NCBI GenBank assembly: GCA_030831135.1
Contig: JAURLR010000289.1
Location: 1-5,443 of the forward strand
Origin: Alphaproteobacteria bacterium
Lineage (GTDB): Bacteria; Pseudomonadota; Alphaproteobacteria; UBA6615
Length of the DNA: 5,443 nt
Direction: 5' to 3'
Shown: one piece after another, positions 1 to 5,443 of the stretch
Position numbering within the stretch: the stretch's first letter is position 1
Layout: each line of letters starts with the position of its first letter
Notes under the pieces: generated by a model
What the model saw: the letters and a program-made list of their open reading frames with translations, nothing else
Database searches by the model: none
What the model was told of the DNA's origin: nothing
Program-made: the position numbers and the translations under genes

Positions 1-26
1 CCCTGCATGCCCCCAAAGTCCACACC

Positions 27-770
27 ATGGGTCTGGGACATATCCCGCTGACCGCTCTGGTCACGGCTGCGGTTTCATTCATTTACGCCGTTGCCTTTGG
101 CCTCGGGACCGCGCCCCCGTCCGCGAGCATGGCGATTCTGGTGGTGCTGTTCGTCCTGTCCGCCATTGTGCCCCGCCCGCATGGGCAAGGACGGGTTGGG
201 TCGACGCTCGGTGCCCGTGCGAAACTGACCACGGGAACGCGCTTTACCATCGTGCGCGTGGCCGTCGCCTGCATGCTGGGCGGGCTCGCGGTGCTGCCCG
301 CTGGCATCCCGCCCACCGAAGCCCTGCTCTGGTCGCTTGCAGCTTTCGGGCTGGGGGCAGCCTTGCTGGAAGCCACGGACAACTGGCTGGCCCGGATCAC
401 CGGATCGGTGAGCAGCTTCAGCGAACGCCTGAGTGTCATGACCGGATCGTTTTTCGCGCTTGTTCTGGCGCTTTTGCCCATGCAACTCGGTCTTCTCGGG
501 CCCTGGGTCATCGCCGCCGGCATTCTCGGCTTTGCCGATTCTGCGATCACGCCCCGTGGCGAAAGGGGCGAAATGCCCCCGTGGCAGATCTGGAGCCGGT
601 TGGCGCTGCGCGTTCTCCTGCTGGCGGTTCTGATCCCCTGGATGCCCGATTGGGCCCGCATCCTTCTGGCCGGGCTGGCAATCCTGATCGGGCTGGGACA
701 TGTCATTCTGGCGCTCAAATCCCGGATCGACACCGCAAAACGGGAAAATCGTCCGATTTCGGACGCCTGA
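27..770 (+). CDS. CDP-alcohol phosphatidyltransferase-like integral membrane protein, probably catalytically inactive
   Basis: Encodes 247 residues, very hydrophobic, with about seven or eight likely membrane segments (near residues 9-27, 34-49, 75-93, 99-114, 139-152, 156-172, 191-205 and 209-229). Members of the CDP-alcohol phosphatidyltransferase family move a phosphatidyl group from CDP-diacylglycerol to an alcohol and carry D-x2-D-G-x2-A-R-x8-G-x3-D-x3-D. Residues 115-140 align to this motif with exact spacing, but read E115, D118, N119, A122-R123, S132, S136 and G140: the third Asp (metal ligand) and the fourth Asp (general base) are lost, and both Gly are replaced. The sequence around it, including a GPW motif at 158-160, resembles Rhodobacterales members as I recall them. 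The frame is intact, so this looks like a maintained non-catalytic relative. No clear Shine-Dalgarno precedes the ATG, and the frame is open to the left edge, so the true start could lie upstream. Family is fairly sure; function is unknown. Confidence 0.68.
   Translation: MGLGHIPLTALVTAAVSFIYAVAFGLGTAPPSASMAILVVLFVLSAIVPRPHGQGRVGSTLGARAKLTTGTRFTIVRVAVACMLGGLAVLPAGIPPTEALLWSLAAFGLGAALLEATDNWLARITGSVSSFSERLSVMTGSFFALVLALLPMQLGLLGPWVIAAGILGFADSAITPRGERGEMPPWQIWSRLALRVLLLAVLIPWMPDWARILLAGLAILIGLGHVILALKSRIDTAKRENRPISDA
750..765 (+). other. Stem-loop at the 3' end of the first gene
   Basis: Perfect 6-bp inverted repeat CGTCCG / CGGACG around an ATTT loop, lying over the last codons of the gene and ending three bases before its stop codon. 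No T-run follows, so it is not a standard intrinsic terminator. It could protect the transcript 3' end or be chance in GC-rich coding sequence. Confidence 0.3.
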
Positions 771-806
771 CGGGGCTAAATCACCGAAATTCCGACATCG
801 GTATGG

Positions 807-835
807 TTGATTCAGCCCTTGAGCCATCCCATATT
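807..835 (+). promoter_or_regulatory. Candidate sigma70-type promoter for the Bax inhibitor-1 gene
   Basis: TTGATT (807-812) and CATATT (830-835) each match four of six consensus bases and are separated by 17 bases, inside the 118-base gap before the BI-1 gene. Transcription would begin near 842, giving a leader of about 47 bases. This is consensus matching by eye only; alphaproteobacterial promoters are often weak matches, so confidence is low. Confidence 0.3.
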
Positions 836-888
836 CGGAACACCGATTTGACGTTTTAGCAGGGGAGCCCCGAGAGGGACGAAACACC

Positions 889-1635
889 ATGGCGAACGAA
901 TTCAACCGCGGCACAGTCGTACAAGGCCACGCCGCAGCCGACGCACAGATCGATGAGGGCCTCCGGTCCTACATGCTGCGCGTCTACAACTACATGACAA
1001 CCGGTCTCGCGCTGACGGGCATTGTCGCCTATATGGTGTCGAGCACGCCGGCACTCTTGCAGCTTTTCTACGCGCAGAACGCGGTCGGGCAGGTCCAGCC
1101 GACCATGCTCGCCTGGATTGCAATGCTGTCACCGCTTGCCTTCGTGATGGTGCTGAGTTTCGGTATTCAACGCATGAAGGCCTCCACGGCACAGCTCGTC
1201 TTCTGGCTGTTTGCGGGCGTGATGGGGCTTTCGCTGAGCCACATCTTCCTGACCTTCACGGGTGCCAGCATTGCGCGGGTGTTCTTCATCACCTCCGCCA
1301 CCTTCGCGGCGATGAGCCTTTACGGGTACACGACCAAGCGCGACCTGTCGGGTCTTGGCTCCTTCCTGTTCATGGGCCTGATCGGCATCATCATTGCCAG
1401 CGTCGTGAACATCTTCATCGGCTCGACGATGATGCAGTTTGCGATCTCGGTGATCGGCGTTCTGGTCTTCGTTGGCCTGACGGCTTACGACACCCAGCGC
1501 ATCAAGGAGATGTACAACGAACTTGATGGTTCGGAAGTCGCGGGCAAGAAGGCCATCATGGGCGCGCTCAGCCTCTACCTGAACTTCATCAACCTGTTCA
1601 TGATGCTGCTGCACCTTTTCGGCAATCGCGAATAG
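889..1635 (+). CDS. Bax inhibitor-1/YccA family inner-membrane protein (YbhL-like)
   Basis: Encodes 248 residues, the usual length for bacterial BI-1 (TMBIM) proteins. A soluble N-terminal part of about 30 residues is followed by seven likely membrane helices (about 33-52, 73-92, 102-122, 128-146, 157-176, 183-199 and 224-244). The C-terminal half carries family signatures: AYDTQRIK at 199-206, then GALSLYLNFINLF at 225-237 and a GNRE end that resembles E. coli YbhL. In B. subtilis YetJ two Asp form a pH-sensing pair controlling calcium leak; here the first is D201, but the second position is N232. Related proteins such as E. coli YccA bind the FtsH protease, so a role in membrane-protein quality control or ion leak is possible but cannot be read from sequence. 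The start is supported by AGAGGGA at 873-879, nine bases upstream. A strong terminator follows, so the gene is probably monocistronic. Confidence 0.92.
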   Translation: MANEFNRGTVVQGHAAADAQIDEGLRSYMLRVYNYMTTGLALTGIVAYMVSSTPALLQLFYAQNAVGQVQPTMLAWIAMLSPLAFVMVLSFGIQRMKASTAQLVFWLFAGVMGLSLSHIFLTFTGASIARVFFITSATFAAMSLYGYTTKRDLSGLGSFLFMGLIGIIIASVVNIFIGSTMMQFAISVIGVLVFVGLTAYDTQRIKEMYNELDGSEVAGKKAIMGALSLYLNFINLFMMLLHLFGNRE

Positions 1636-1657
1636 GCGAGCCACCAGATCAAGTTTC

Positions 1658-1691
1658 AAACGCCCGGGCTCGTCCCGGGCGTTTTCTTTTT
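1658..1691 (+). terminator. Strong Rho-independent terminator after the BI-1 gene
   Basis: A perfect 11-bp stem (1658-1668 pairing with 1674-1684, core CGCCCGGG / CCCGGGCG) with a five-base CTCGT loop is followed by a T-rich tract to 1691. It begins 23 bases after the BI-1 stop codon. The opposite strand has only a broken T tract, so it probably acts mainly on rightward transcription and insulates the dehydrogenase gene downstream. Confidence 0.93.
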
Positions 1692-1731
1692 GCCCGCCGC
1701 ACGGCAATATCGCGGCAACAATCGACGCGAT

Positions 1732-1735
1732 GGAG
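1732..1735 (+). promoter_or_regulatory. Ribosome binding site that decides the dehydrogenase start
   Basis: GGAG lies six bases before the ATG at 1742. An earlier in-frame ATG at 1730 overlaps this site and has no Shine-Dalgarno of its own, so the downstream ATG is preferred. Confidence 0.7.
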
Positions 1736-1741
1736 AAAAGC

Positions 1742-2506
1742 ATGTCCGGCCTCAAAGACAAGATCGTGGTGCTGACCGGTGCAAGCCGCGGCATCGGTGC
1801 AGCCGCCGCGCGGGAAATGGCGCCCGACGGGCCGCATCTGGTTTTGTGCGCCCGAAATGCCGAATCCTGCGCCGAGACCAAAGCTGCCGTGGAAGCGCTG
1901 GGCGCGACGGCGGAGTGCCACGGTTTCGATGTTTCTGATTTCGCCGCCGTGCAAGCGTTCGTGGATAGCGTTCTGGCCGAACACGGCCGGATCGATGTGC
2001 TGATCAACAATGCCGGCATGAATGTCATGGGGCCGGTCTCCGATGTGACCCCCGCCAAGTTCCAGGGTGTCCTGATGGGCAATGTGATGGGGCCGTACAA
2101 CCTGATTGCTGCGGCGCTGCCCTCCATGCTCGAACATGACAGCGGGACGATCATCAACATCACCAGCGCCCGGGCCTTCATGCCCGACCGTTTCTATGCC
2201 GCCTATTGCGCTTCAAAGGCCGCCCTGCTGTCAATGACCCAGTGCCTCCACTACGACCTTGCGGATTCCGGCGTGAATATCTTTGCGCTCTCACCCGGTT
2301 TTACCCAGACAGACATGGTGGCTGAAATTTATGCCAGTCCGGCCTTTCGAGCCCAGGCGCTGACACCGAACCAGGGCCAGAAACCCGAACGTCCGGCAAA
2401 AATGCTGGCTTGGCTGGCGCGCGAAGCCCCCGCGGATCTGGCTGGCAAGCATTGTGAAATCCAGTTCAACGACCTCACCCTGCGCGCCGGGATGGAAAAC
2501 ACCTGA
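1742..2506 (+). CDS. Short-chain dehydrogenase/reductase (classical SDR), probably NADP(H)-dependent
   Basis: Encodes 254 residues from the ATG at 1742, typical for a classical SDR with a single Rossmann domain. Visible motifs are the cofactor loop TGASRGIG (12-19), NNAG (89-92), structural N114, catalytic S142, Y155 and K159 (Y-x3-K, with the usual 13-residue Ser-Tyr spacing) and the PG motif at 185-186. R16 in the glycine loop and R38 after the second strand favour NADP(H) over NAD(H), which is a family rule rather than proof. The protein should be cytosolic and oxidise or reduce an alcohol/carbonyl pair. The substrate is not evident: the substrate loop after PGFTQTDM and the C-terminal tail (about 205-254) lack a signature I recognise, and the 3-oxoacyl-ACP reductase-type C-terminus is absent. 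The terminator upstream and an 82-base gap downstream suggest it is transcribed alone, although no clear promoter is visible. The upstream in-frame ATG at 1730 would add four residues. Confidence 0.92.
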   Translation: MSGLKDKIVVLTGASRGIGAAAAREMAPDGPHLVLCARNAESCAETKAAVEALGATAECHGFDVSDFAAVQAFVDSVLAEHGRIDVLINNAGMNVMGPVSDVTPAKFQGVLMGNVMGPYNLIAAALPSMLEHDSGTIINITSARAFMPDRFYAAYCASKAALLSMTQCLHYDLADSGVNIFALSPGFTQTDMVAEIYASPAFRAQALTPNQGQKPERPAKMLAWLAREAPADLAGKHCEIQFNDLTLRAGMENT

Positions 2507-2540
2507 GGTGCTTCACCGGATATTCAGGAACATCTGCTAG

Positions 2541-2556
2541 ACCCGGTTCTCCGGGT
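2541..2556 (+). other. Short inverted repeat between the dehydrogenase and HD-GYP genes
   Basis: ACCCGG / CCGGGT form a perfect 6-bp stem around a TTCT loop, 34 bases after the dehydrogenase stop codon. There is no T-run after it, so it would be at best a weak or Rho-assisted terminator, or a hairpin in the leader of the HD-GYP gene. Confidence 0.35.
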
Positions 2557-2588
2557 ACCCGCCCGCCTCGCAACAAGAACACGATGTC

Positions 2589-3806
2589 ATGAACAGCCGG
2601 CTGTCCTTTGCCGAAATGCTCGACCACCATCCCGGCCAGTCCGCCAGTGGATTGGCGGACAAGGCTCTGCGTCAGGCCTGCGCGCTGCTGGAAGCAGATG
2701 CCGGCGTTCTCTATCTGCTGCGTCATGACCCGGATGGGGAATACCTTGTGCACGCCGGGAGCTTTCCGACGGCGGGCCAGACCGGGGCCAGCATTCCCAG
2801 CGATCGTCCTTCCATCGCAACGATTGCAGCGCAGACCGGTTCAACCCTGAAGTTCGACGACGCCACGACACCAGATGCGCTGGCGACCATCAACACAGCG
2901 GTCGACCTCCCATCGGGCTTTGTCGCGGGAGCCATCGCCGGGTTTCCGCTGACAAATCATGCAAAGGTTATTGTCGGCGTACTGGTGCTGGCCACCGAAC
3001 TCGGATCCGGGCGTTCGTTTTCGCAGGCTCCACTGGAGCTGTTTGTGCGGTTTTGCCGCCTGGCCGGAGCCGCGGTGGAACGGGCGGATCTGCTCGAACA
3101 GATCAATCAGATCCGGCTTGATCCGGGTGCCCGTAACGACCGCCTGCGCCAGCAGGTTGAGAAACTGGCCTTCATCGAGGAGATCGAGGGCGTGCGCGGG
3201 GATGATGCCTTTCGACTGGCGATTTCCATGCTCGCGCGGGCGGCCGAAATCTATGACGAAGGCACCGGCAATCATGTTTTCCGGGTCAATGAATACAGCC
3301 ATTTTCTTGGCAAGACCCTCGGGCAGGATGCAAAATATTGCCACCAGCTGCGCTTCTCGGCGCAGCTTCACGATGTCGGCAAGATGGGCGTTGCACCCTC
3401 GGTCCTGCGCAAGACAAGCGCGCTCAATCCCGACGAGCGCCGCGAAATGGACAACCACACGATTTACGGTCACCGCATCCTCAGTCAGTCCCCGCGTCTG
3501 GCCATGGCCGCAGACATCGCGCTGAATCATCACGAAAAATGGGACGGCAGCGGCTATCCGTCAGGCAAACGCGCCGACGAAATTCCTCTATCGGCGCGGA
3601 TCGTCCAGATCGCCGATATCTATGATGCGTTGCGTTCGGAGCGCCCCTACAAGCCTGCCCTCGAACACGAGCAGGCCCGACACATCATCCTGCACGGTGA
3701 TGCACGTATTGATTCAGCCGGCCATTTTGATCCGACGCTCGTGGAGGTCTTTGCGGACACCCACCAGTCATTCAATCAGATCTGGCAGAACCTCCAGGAA
3801 GCGTAA
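2589..3806 (+). CDS. GAF-HD-GYP domain cyclic-di-GMP phosphodiesterase
   Basis: Encodes 405 residues with no signal peptide or membrane helix, so it is probably cytosolic. An N-terminal GAF-like sensor domain (about 20-165) is joined by a charged helical linker (about 165-200) to an HD-GYP domain (about 205-390). HD-GYP enzymes hydrolyse the second messenger c-di-GMP to pGpG and GMP. The catalytic signature is complete: H229, H261-D262 with K265 (HDVGK), H290, H295, H314-H315-E316, the GYP loop D319-G-S-G-Y-P324, and D343. The position four residues before H229, where three-metal enzymes such as Persephonella PmGH carry a Glu ligand, is G225; E224 sits one place off. A two-metal centre is therefore more likely. 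No receiver domain is present, so the GAF domain, with unknown ligand, presumably sets activity. Start: the ATG at 2589 is the first in frame after a stop at 2538, but it has no good Shine-Dalgarno. No partner gene lies alongside. Confidence 0.9.
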   Translation: MNSRLSFAEMLDHHPGQSASGLADKALRQACALLEADAGVLYLLRHDPDGEYLVHAGSFPTAGQTGASIPSDRPSIATIAAQTGSTLKFDDATTPDALATINTAVDLPSGFVAGAIAGFPLTNHAKVIVGVLVLATELGSGRSFSQAPLELFVRFCRLAGAAVERADLLEQINQIRLDPGARNDRLRQQVEKLAFIEEIEGVRGDDAFRLAISMLARAAEIYDEGTGNHVFRVNEYSHFLGKTLGQDAKYCHQLRFSAQLHDVGKMGVAPSVLRKTSALNPDERREMDNHTIYGHRILSQSPRLAMAADIALNHHEKWDGSGYPSGKRADEIPLSARIVQIADIYDALRSERPYKPALEHEQARHIILHGDARIDSAGHFDPTLVEVFADTHQSFNQIWQNLQEA

Positions 3807-3822
3807 TATCCCCAGTTTCCGT

Positions 3823-3839
3823 GTTTCAACATATGAAAC
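3823..3839 (+). promoter_or_regulatory. Perfect 6-5-6 palindrome, candidate operator of the meta-cleavage operon
   Basis: GTTTCA and TGAAAC are exact reverse complements separated by five bases, giving a 17-bp dyad in the non-coding gap, 16 bases after the HD-GYP stop codon and 81 bases before the hydratase start. The size and symmetry suit a dimeric helix-turn-helix regulator; IclR and GntR family proteins often control aromatic catabolism operons. No regulator gene is in the window, so the link is inferred. Confidence 0.45.
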
Positions 3840-3856
3840 TCGTCACCGACTTCGCG

Positions 3857-3885
3857 TGGACAGGCCTGCAGGGGCCGCTTAAACC
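3857..3885 (+). promoter_or_regulatory. Weak candidate promoter for the hydratase-dehydrogenase operon
   Basis: TGGACA (3857-3862) matches five of six -35 bases, but with 17-base spacing the -10 position TAAACC (3880-3885) matches only three of six. The palindrome at 3823-3839 would then lie upstream of the -35, a place used by activators. A poor -10 fits an activated promoter but is also simply weak evidence. Confidence 0.22.
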
Positions 3886-3905
3886 AATAGCCATCTGAGA
3901 CCTTG

Positions 3906-3911
3906 AGGGAG
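3906..3911 (+). promoter_or_regulatory. Ribosome binding site that decides the hydratase start (GTG)
   Basis: AGGGAG lies nine bases before the GTG at 3921. A TTG at 3903 is in frame and would lengthen the protein by six residues, but it overlaps this site and has no Shine-Dalgarno of its own. Confidence 0.72.
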
Positions 3912-3920
3912 CGCACGGCC

Positions 3921-4724
3921 GTGGCCAGCAAGCCGACCAGAAAAACCATCGAAACCCTCGCCGTCGCGCTGCGGACAGCCGGGGAAACAGGAAACGCCTG
4001 TGCACCCATCCGCACCAACCTCATCGAAGGCGATGTTGATTCCGCCTATGCAGTGCAGGAAACCAATACGAAGTTCTGGCTCGACAGCGGACGCCGTCTC
4101 GTCGGACGCAAGATCGGCCTGACATCCAAAGTCGTGCAGACACAGCTCGGGGTCGACCAGCCCGATTTCGGCATGCTGTTCGCCGATATGGCCTATTCGG
4201 ACGGAGAAGAAATTCCCTTCGACGCGCTGATCGCCCCGAAAATCGAGGGCGAGATATCCTTTGTTCTGGGCGACGACCTCGACATGGAGCGCCCGACCAT
4301 TGCCGATGTCACCAACGCCATCGCCTATGCGGCCGCCTCCATCGAGATTGTCGACAGCCGCGTGAAGGACTGGAACATCTCGATCCTCGATACGGTCGCC
4401 GACAACGCCTCGGCGGGCGCATTCATCCTCGGCAACACGCCCCACATGCTCGAAGACTTCGACAGCCGGCTTTGCGGCATGGTCATCGAGCATCGCGGTG
4501 AACCTGTTTCGGTGGGCGCCGGTGCGGCCTGCTTGGGCAATCCGCTCAACGCCGTGGTCTGGCTCGCCCGTGAAATGGTGACGCGCGGGCGCCCGTTGAT
4601 CGCCGGCGATATTGTCATGTCCGGGGCGCTCGGCCCGATGGTCGCGGCCCAGCCCGGTGAAGTCTATGAGGTGCGCATCAACGGACTGGGATCCGTGCGC
4701 GCCGTATTCGGAGAGAAATCATGA
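3921..4724 (+). CDS. mhpD: 2-keto-4-pentenoate hydratase (2-hydroxydienoate hydratase)
   Basis: Encodes 267 residues from a GTG start, the usual length of the MhpD/DmpE/BphH/TesE hydratase family. These cytosolic enzymes add water to 2-hydroxypenta-2,4-dienoate (or a longer homologue) to give 4-hydroxy-2-oxovalerate, after ring meta-cleavage and hydrolysis. Family signatures are GRKIGLTS (62-69), the metal-binding IEGEISFVL (108-116) with E109 and E111, the third ligand E142 in SIEIVDSR (140-147), [11 protein letters not shown] (161-171), and a C-terminal region with [11 protein letters not shown] (229-239). The E-x-E plus E pattern corresponds to the divalent-metal ligands of E. coli MhpD. 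The stop codon overlaps the next start in ATGA, so the two genes are translationally coupled. This family also includes the oxalocrotonate decarboxylases (DmpH/XylI); the pairing with an acetaldehyde dehydrogenase favours the hydratase. The substrate could be from phenylpropionate, phenol, biphenyl or steroid breakdown; sequence alone does not decide, and the symbol denotes family only. Confidence 0.88.
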   Translation: MASKPTRKTIETLAVALRTAGETGNACAPIRTNLIEGDVDSAYAVQETNTKFWLDSGRRLVGRKIGLTSKVVQTQLGVDQPDFGMLFADMAYSDGEEIPFDALIAPKIEGEISFVLGDDLDMERPTIADVTNAIAYAAASIEIVDSRVKDWNISILDTVADNASAGAFILGNTPHMLEDFDSRLCGMVIEHRGEPVSVGAGAACLGNPLNAVVWLAREMVTRGRPLIAGDIVMSGALGPMVAAQPGEVYEVRINGLGSVRAVFGEKS

Positions 4725-5443
4725 GCAAGGTTCCTGTCGCCATCATCGGTTCGGGCAATATCGGCACCGACCTGATGTACAAGATCATGCGCCTGTCCAC
4801 GACCCTGGAGGTCGGCGCGATGGTCGGCATCGACCCGGAGTCCGACGGGCTGGCGCGCGCCGCCAACCAGGGCATCCCGATCACGGCAGAGGGTATCGAC
4901 GGGCTTGTGGCAATGCCGAATTTCGGGGAGATCGCGATTGCCTTCGATGCGACGTCCGCAGGTGCCCACAAGCACAACAACGAAATTCTGCAGCGACATG
5001 GCAAGCAGGTGATCGACCTGACCCCGGCGGCGATCGGTCCCTATTGCGTGCCGGTGGTGAATATCGACGAGCATCTTGATGCGCCGAACGTCAACATGGT
5101 GACCTGCGGCGGTCAGGCAACCATCCCGATGGTGGCCGCGGTCAGTCGGGTGGCAAAGGTCCACTATGCCGAGATCGTTGCCTCGATCTCCTCGAAATCT
5201 GCCGGGCCTGGCACCCGCGCCAATATCGACGAATTCACGGTGACCACGTCCCGGGGGATCGAAGTTGTGGGGGGCGCCACCAAGGGCAAGGCCATTATCG
5301 TCCTCAATCCCGCCGAACCCCCGCTCATCATGCGCGACACGGTCTACGTCCTGTCGGAAGAGGCCGACACCGATGCCATCACCAGATCCGTCGAGGACAT
5401 GGTGGCGCAGGTCCAGTCCTATGTGCCGGGGTATCGCTTGAAG
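4721..5443 (+). CDS. mhpF: Acetaldehyde dehydrogenase (acetylating), 3' end beyond window
   Basis: The frame is open from the ATG at 4721 to the right edge, giving 241 residues of a family that is usually about 300-315 long, so roughly the last fifth is missing. The enzyme oxidises acetaldehyde (or propanal in steroid pathways) to acyl-CoA with NAD+ and coenzyme A, and channels its substrate from the partner 4-hydroxy-2-oxovalerate aldolase (DmpG/MhpE). Visible features are the NAD-binding loop GSGNIG (10-15), DATSAGAH (76-83), [10 protein letters not shown] (99-108), the catalytic C129 in TCGGQATIP (128-136), [19 protein letters not shown] (155-173) and D206 in MRDTVYVL. The start is secured by GGAG at 4710-4713, seven bases upstream, and by the 4-base overlap with the hydratase. 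An aldolase gene is expected next, but this cannot be seen. MhpF, DmpF, BphJ, TesF and HsaG are close relatives, so the symbol denotes family only. Confidence 0.93.
   Translation, partial: MSKVPVAIIGSGNIGTDLMYKIMRLSTTLEVGAMVGIDPESDGLARAANQGIPITAEGIDGLVAMPNFGEIAIAFDATSAGAHKHNNEILQRHGKQVIDLTPAAIGPYCVPVVNIDEHLDAPNVNMVTCGGQATIPMVAAVSRVAKVHYAEIVASISSKSAGPGTRANIDEFTVTTSRGIEVVGGATKGKAIIVLNPAEPPLIMRDTVYVLSEEADTDAITRSVEDMVAQVQSYVPGYRLK

Noticed and set aside
1..51. Open frame from the left edge ending in TGA at 49-51, which could be the last codons of an upstream gene overlapping the first gene by 25 bases.
   Set aside because: Only 16 codons are visible and their translation matches nothing I recognise; all it shows is absence of a stop. 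It would fit the weak ribosome binding site of the first gene if translation were coupled, but it cannot be supported.
790..840. Inverted pair TTCCGA (790-795) and TCGGAA (835-840) flanking the candidate promoter of the BI-1 gene.
   Set aside because: Half-sites are only six bases and are 39 bases apart; no further copies support an operator.
771..872. CGGGGCT at 771-777 and AGCCCCG at 866-872 are perfect reverse complements flanking the gap before the BI-1 gene, next to its ribosome binding site.
   Set aside because: A 7-bp match about 90 bases apart is easily expected by chance in GC-rich DNA, and the left arm would lie upstream of the candidate promoter, outside the transcript.
75..914. 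A 279-codon open frame on the minus strand opposite the first gene.
   Set aside because: The translation is rich in Arg, Gly, Pro, Gln and His with no hydrophobic core or domain, and it is opposite a membrane protein gene with clear transmembrane segments and a family motif.
1129..2181. A 350-codon open frame on the minus strand spanning the BI-1 gene, the terminator and the start of the dehydrogenase gene.
   Set aside because: It crosses two well-supported genes and a strong terminator, and its translation has no recognisable family and looks like low-information antisense of GC-rich coding sequence. Long antisense frames opposite SDR genes are a known artefact.
3861..3872. Overlapping short palindromes CAGGCCTG and CCTGCAGG before the hydratase gene.
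   Set aside because: Eight-base self-complementary GC-rich words are common by chance; they form no stable hairpin and have no spacing that suggests a regulator site.
3903..3920. TTG at 3903 as an alternative start of the hydratase.
   Set aside because: It overlaps the AGGGAG ribosome binding site that is well placed for the GTG at 3921 and has no upstream Shine-Dalgarno.

Overview
The window looks like an ordinary stretch of chromosome from a moderately GC-rich (roughly 60% by eye) alphaproteobacterium. This placement is inferred from codon use and the style of the proteins: a CDP-alcohol phosphatidyltransferase-like membrane protein of the kind common in Rhodobacterales, a YbhL-type Bax inhibitor-1 protein, and a GAF/HD-GYP protein. 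No rRNA, tRNA, mobile element, CRISPR array or phage gene is visible, so a genus cannot be named.

Six genes, all on the + strand, fill the window with short gaps (about 80 to 120 bases). They are: (1) a multi-spanning membrane protein with the CDP-alcohol phosphatidyltransferase fold signature but a decayed active site (27-770); (2) a seven-helix Bax inhibitor-1/YccA family protein (889-1635), closed by a strong intrinsic terminator (1658-1691); (3) a classical NADP(H)-type short-chain dehydrogenase/reductase (1742-2506); (4) a soluble GAF plus HD-GYP cyclic-di-GMP phosphodiesterase (2589-3806); (5) a 2-keto-4-pentenoate hydratase (3921-4724); (6) an acetylating acetaldehyde dehydrogenase overlapping it by four bases and running off the right edge (4721 to beyond 5443).

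Genes 5 and 6 form one translationally coupled unit, the start of a meta-cleavage lower pathway. The hydratase makes 4-hydroxy-2-oxoacids from 2-hydroxydienoates; an aldolase, expected just outside the window, would split these to pyruvate and a short aldehyde; gene 6 converts the aldehyde to acyl-CoA. A 6-5-6 palindrome at 3823-3839, in the gap before the hydratase, is the best candidate operator for this unit. Genes 1 to 4 show no functional link to each other and are probably separate transcription units.

The points most worth a second look are the apparent pseudoenzyme nature of gene 1, the palindrome before the catabolic operon, the substituted metal-ligand position in the HD-GYP domain, and the Asn replacing the second sensor Asp in the BI-1 protein. 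I did not see a novel multi-gene system here.
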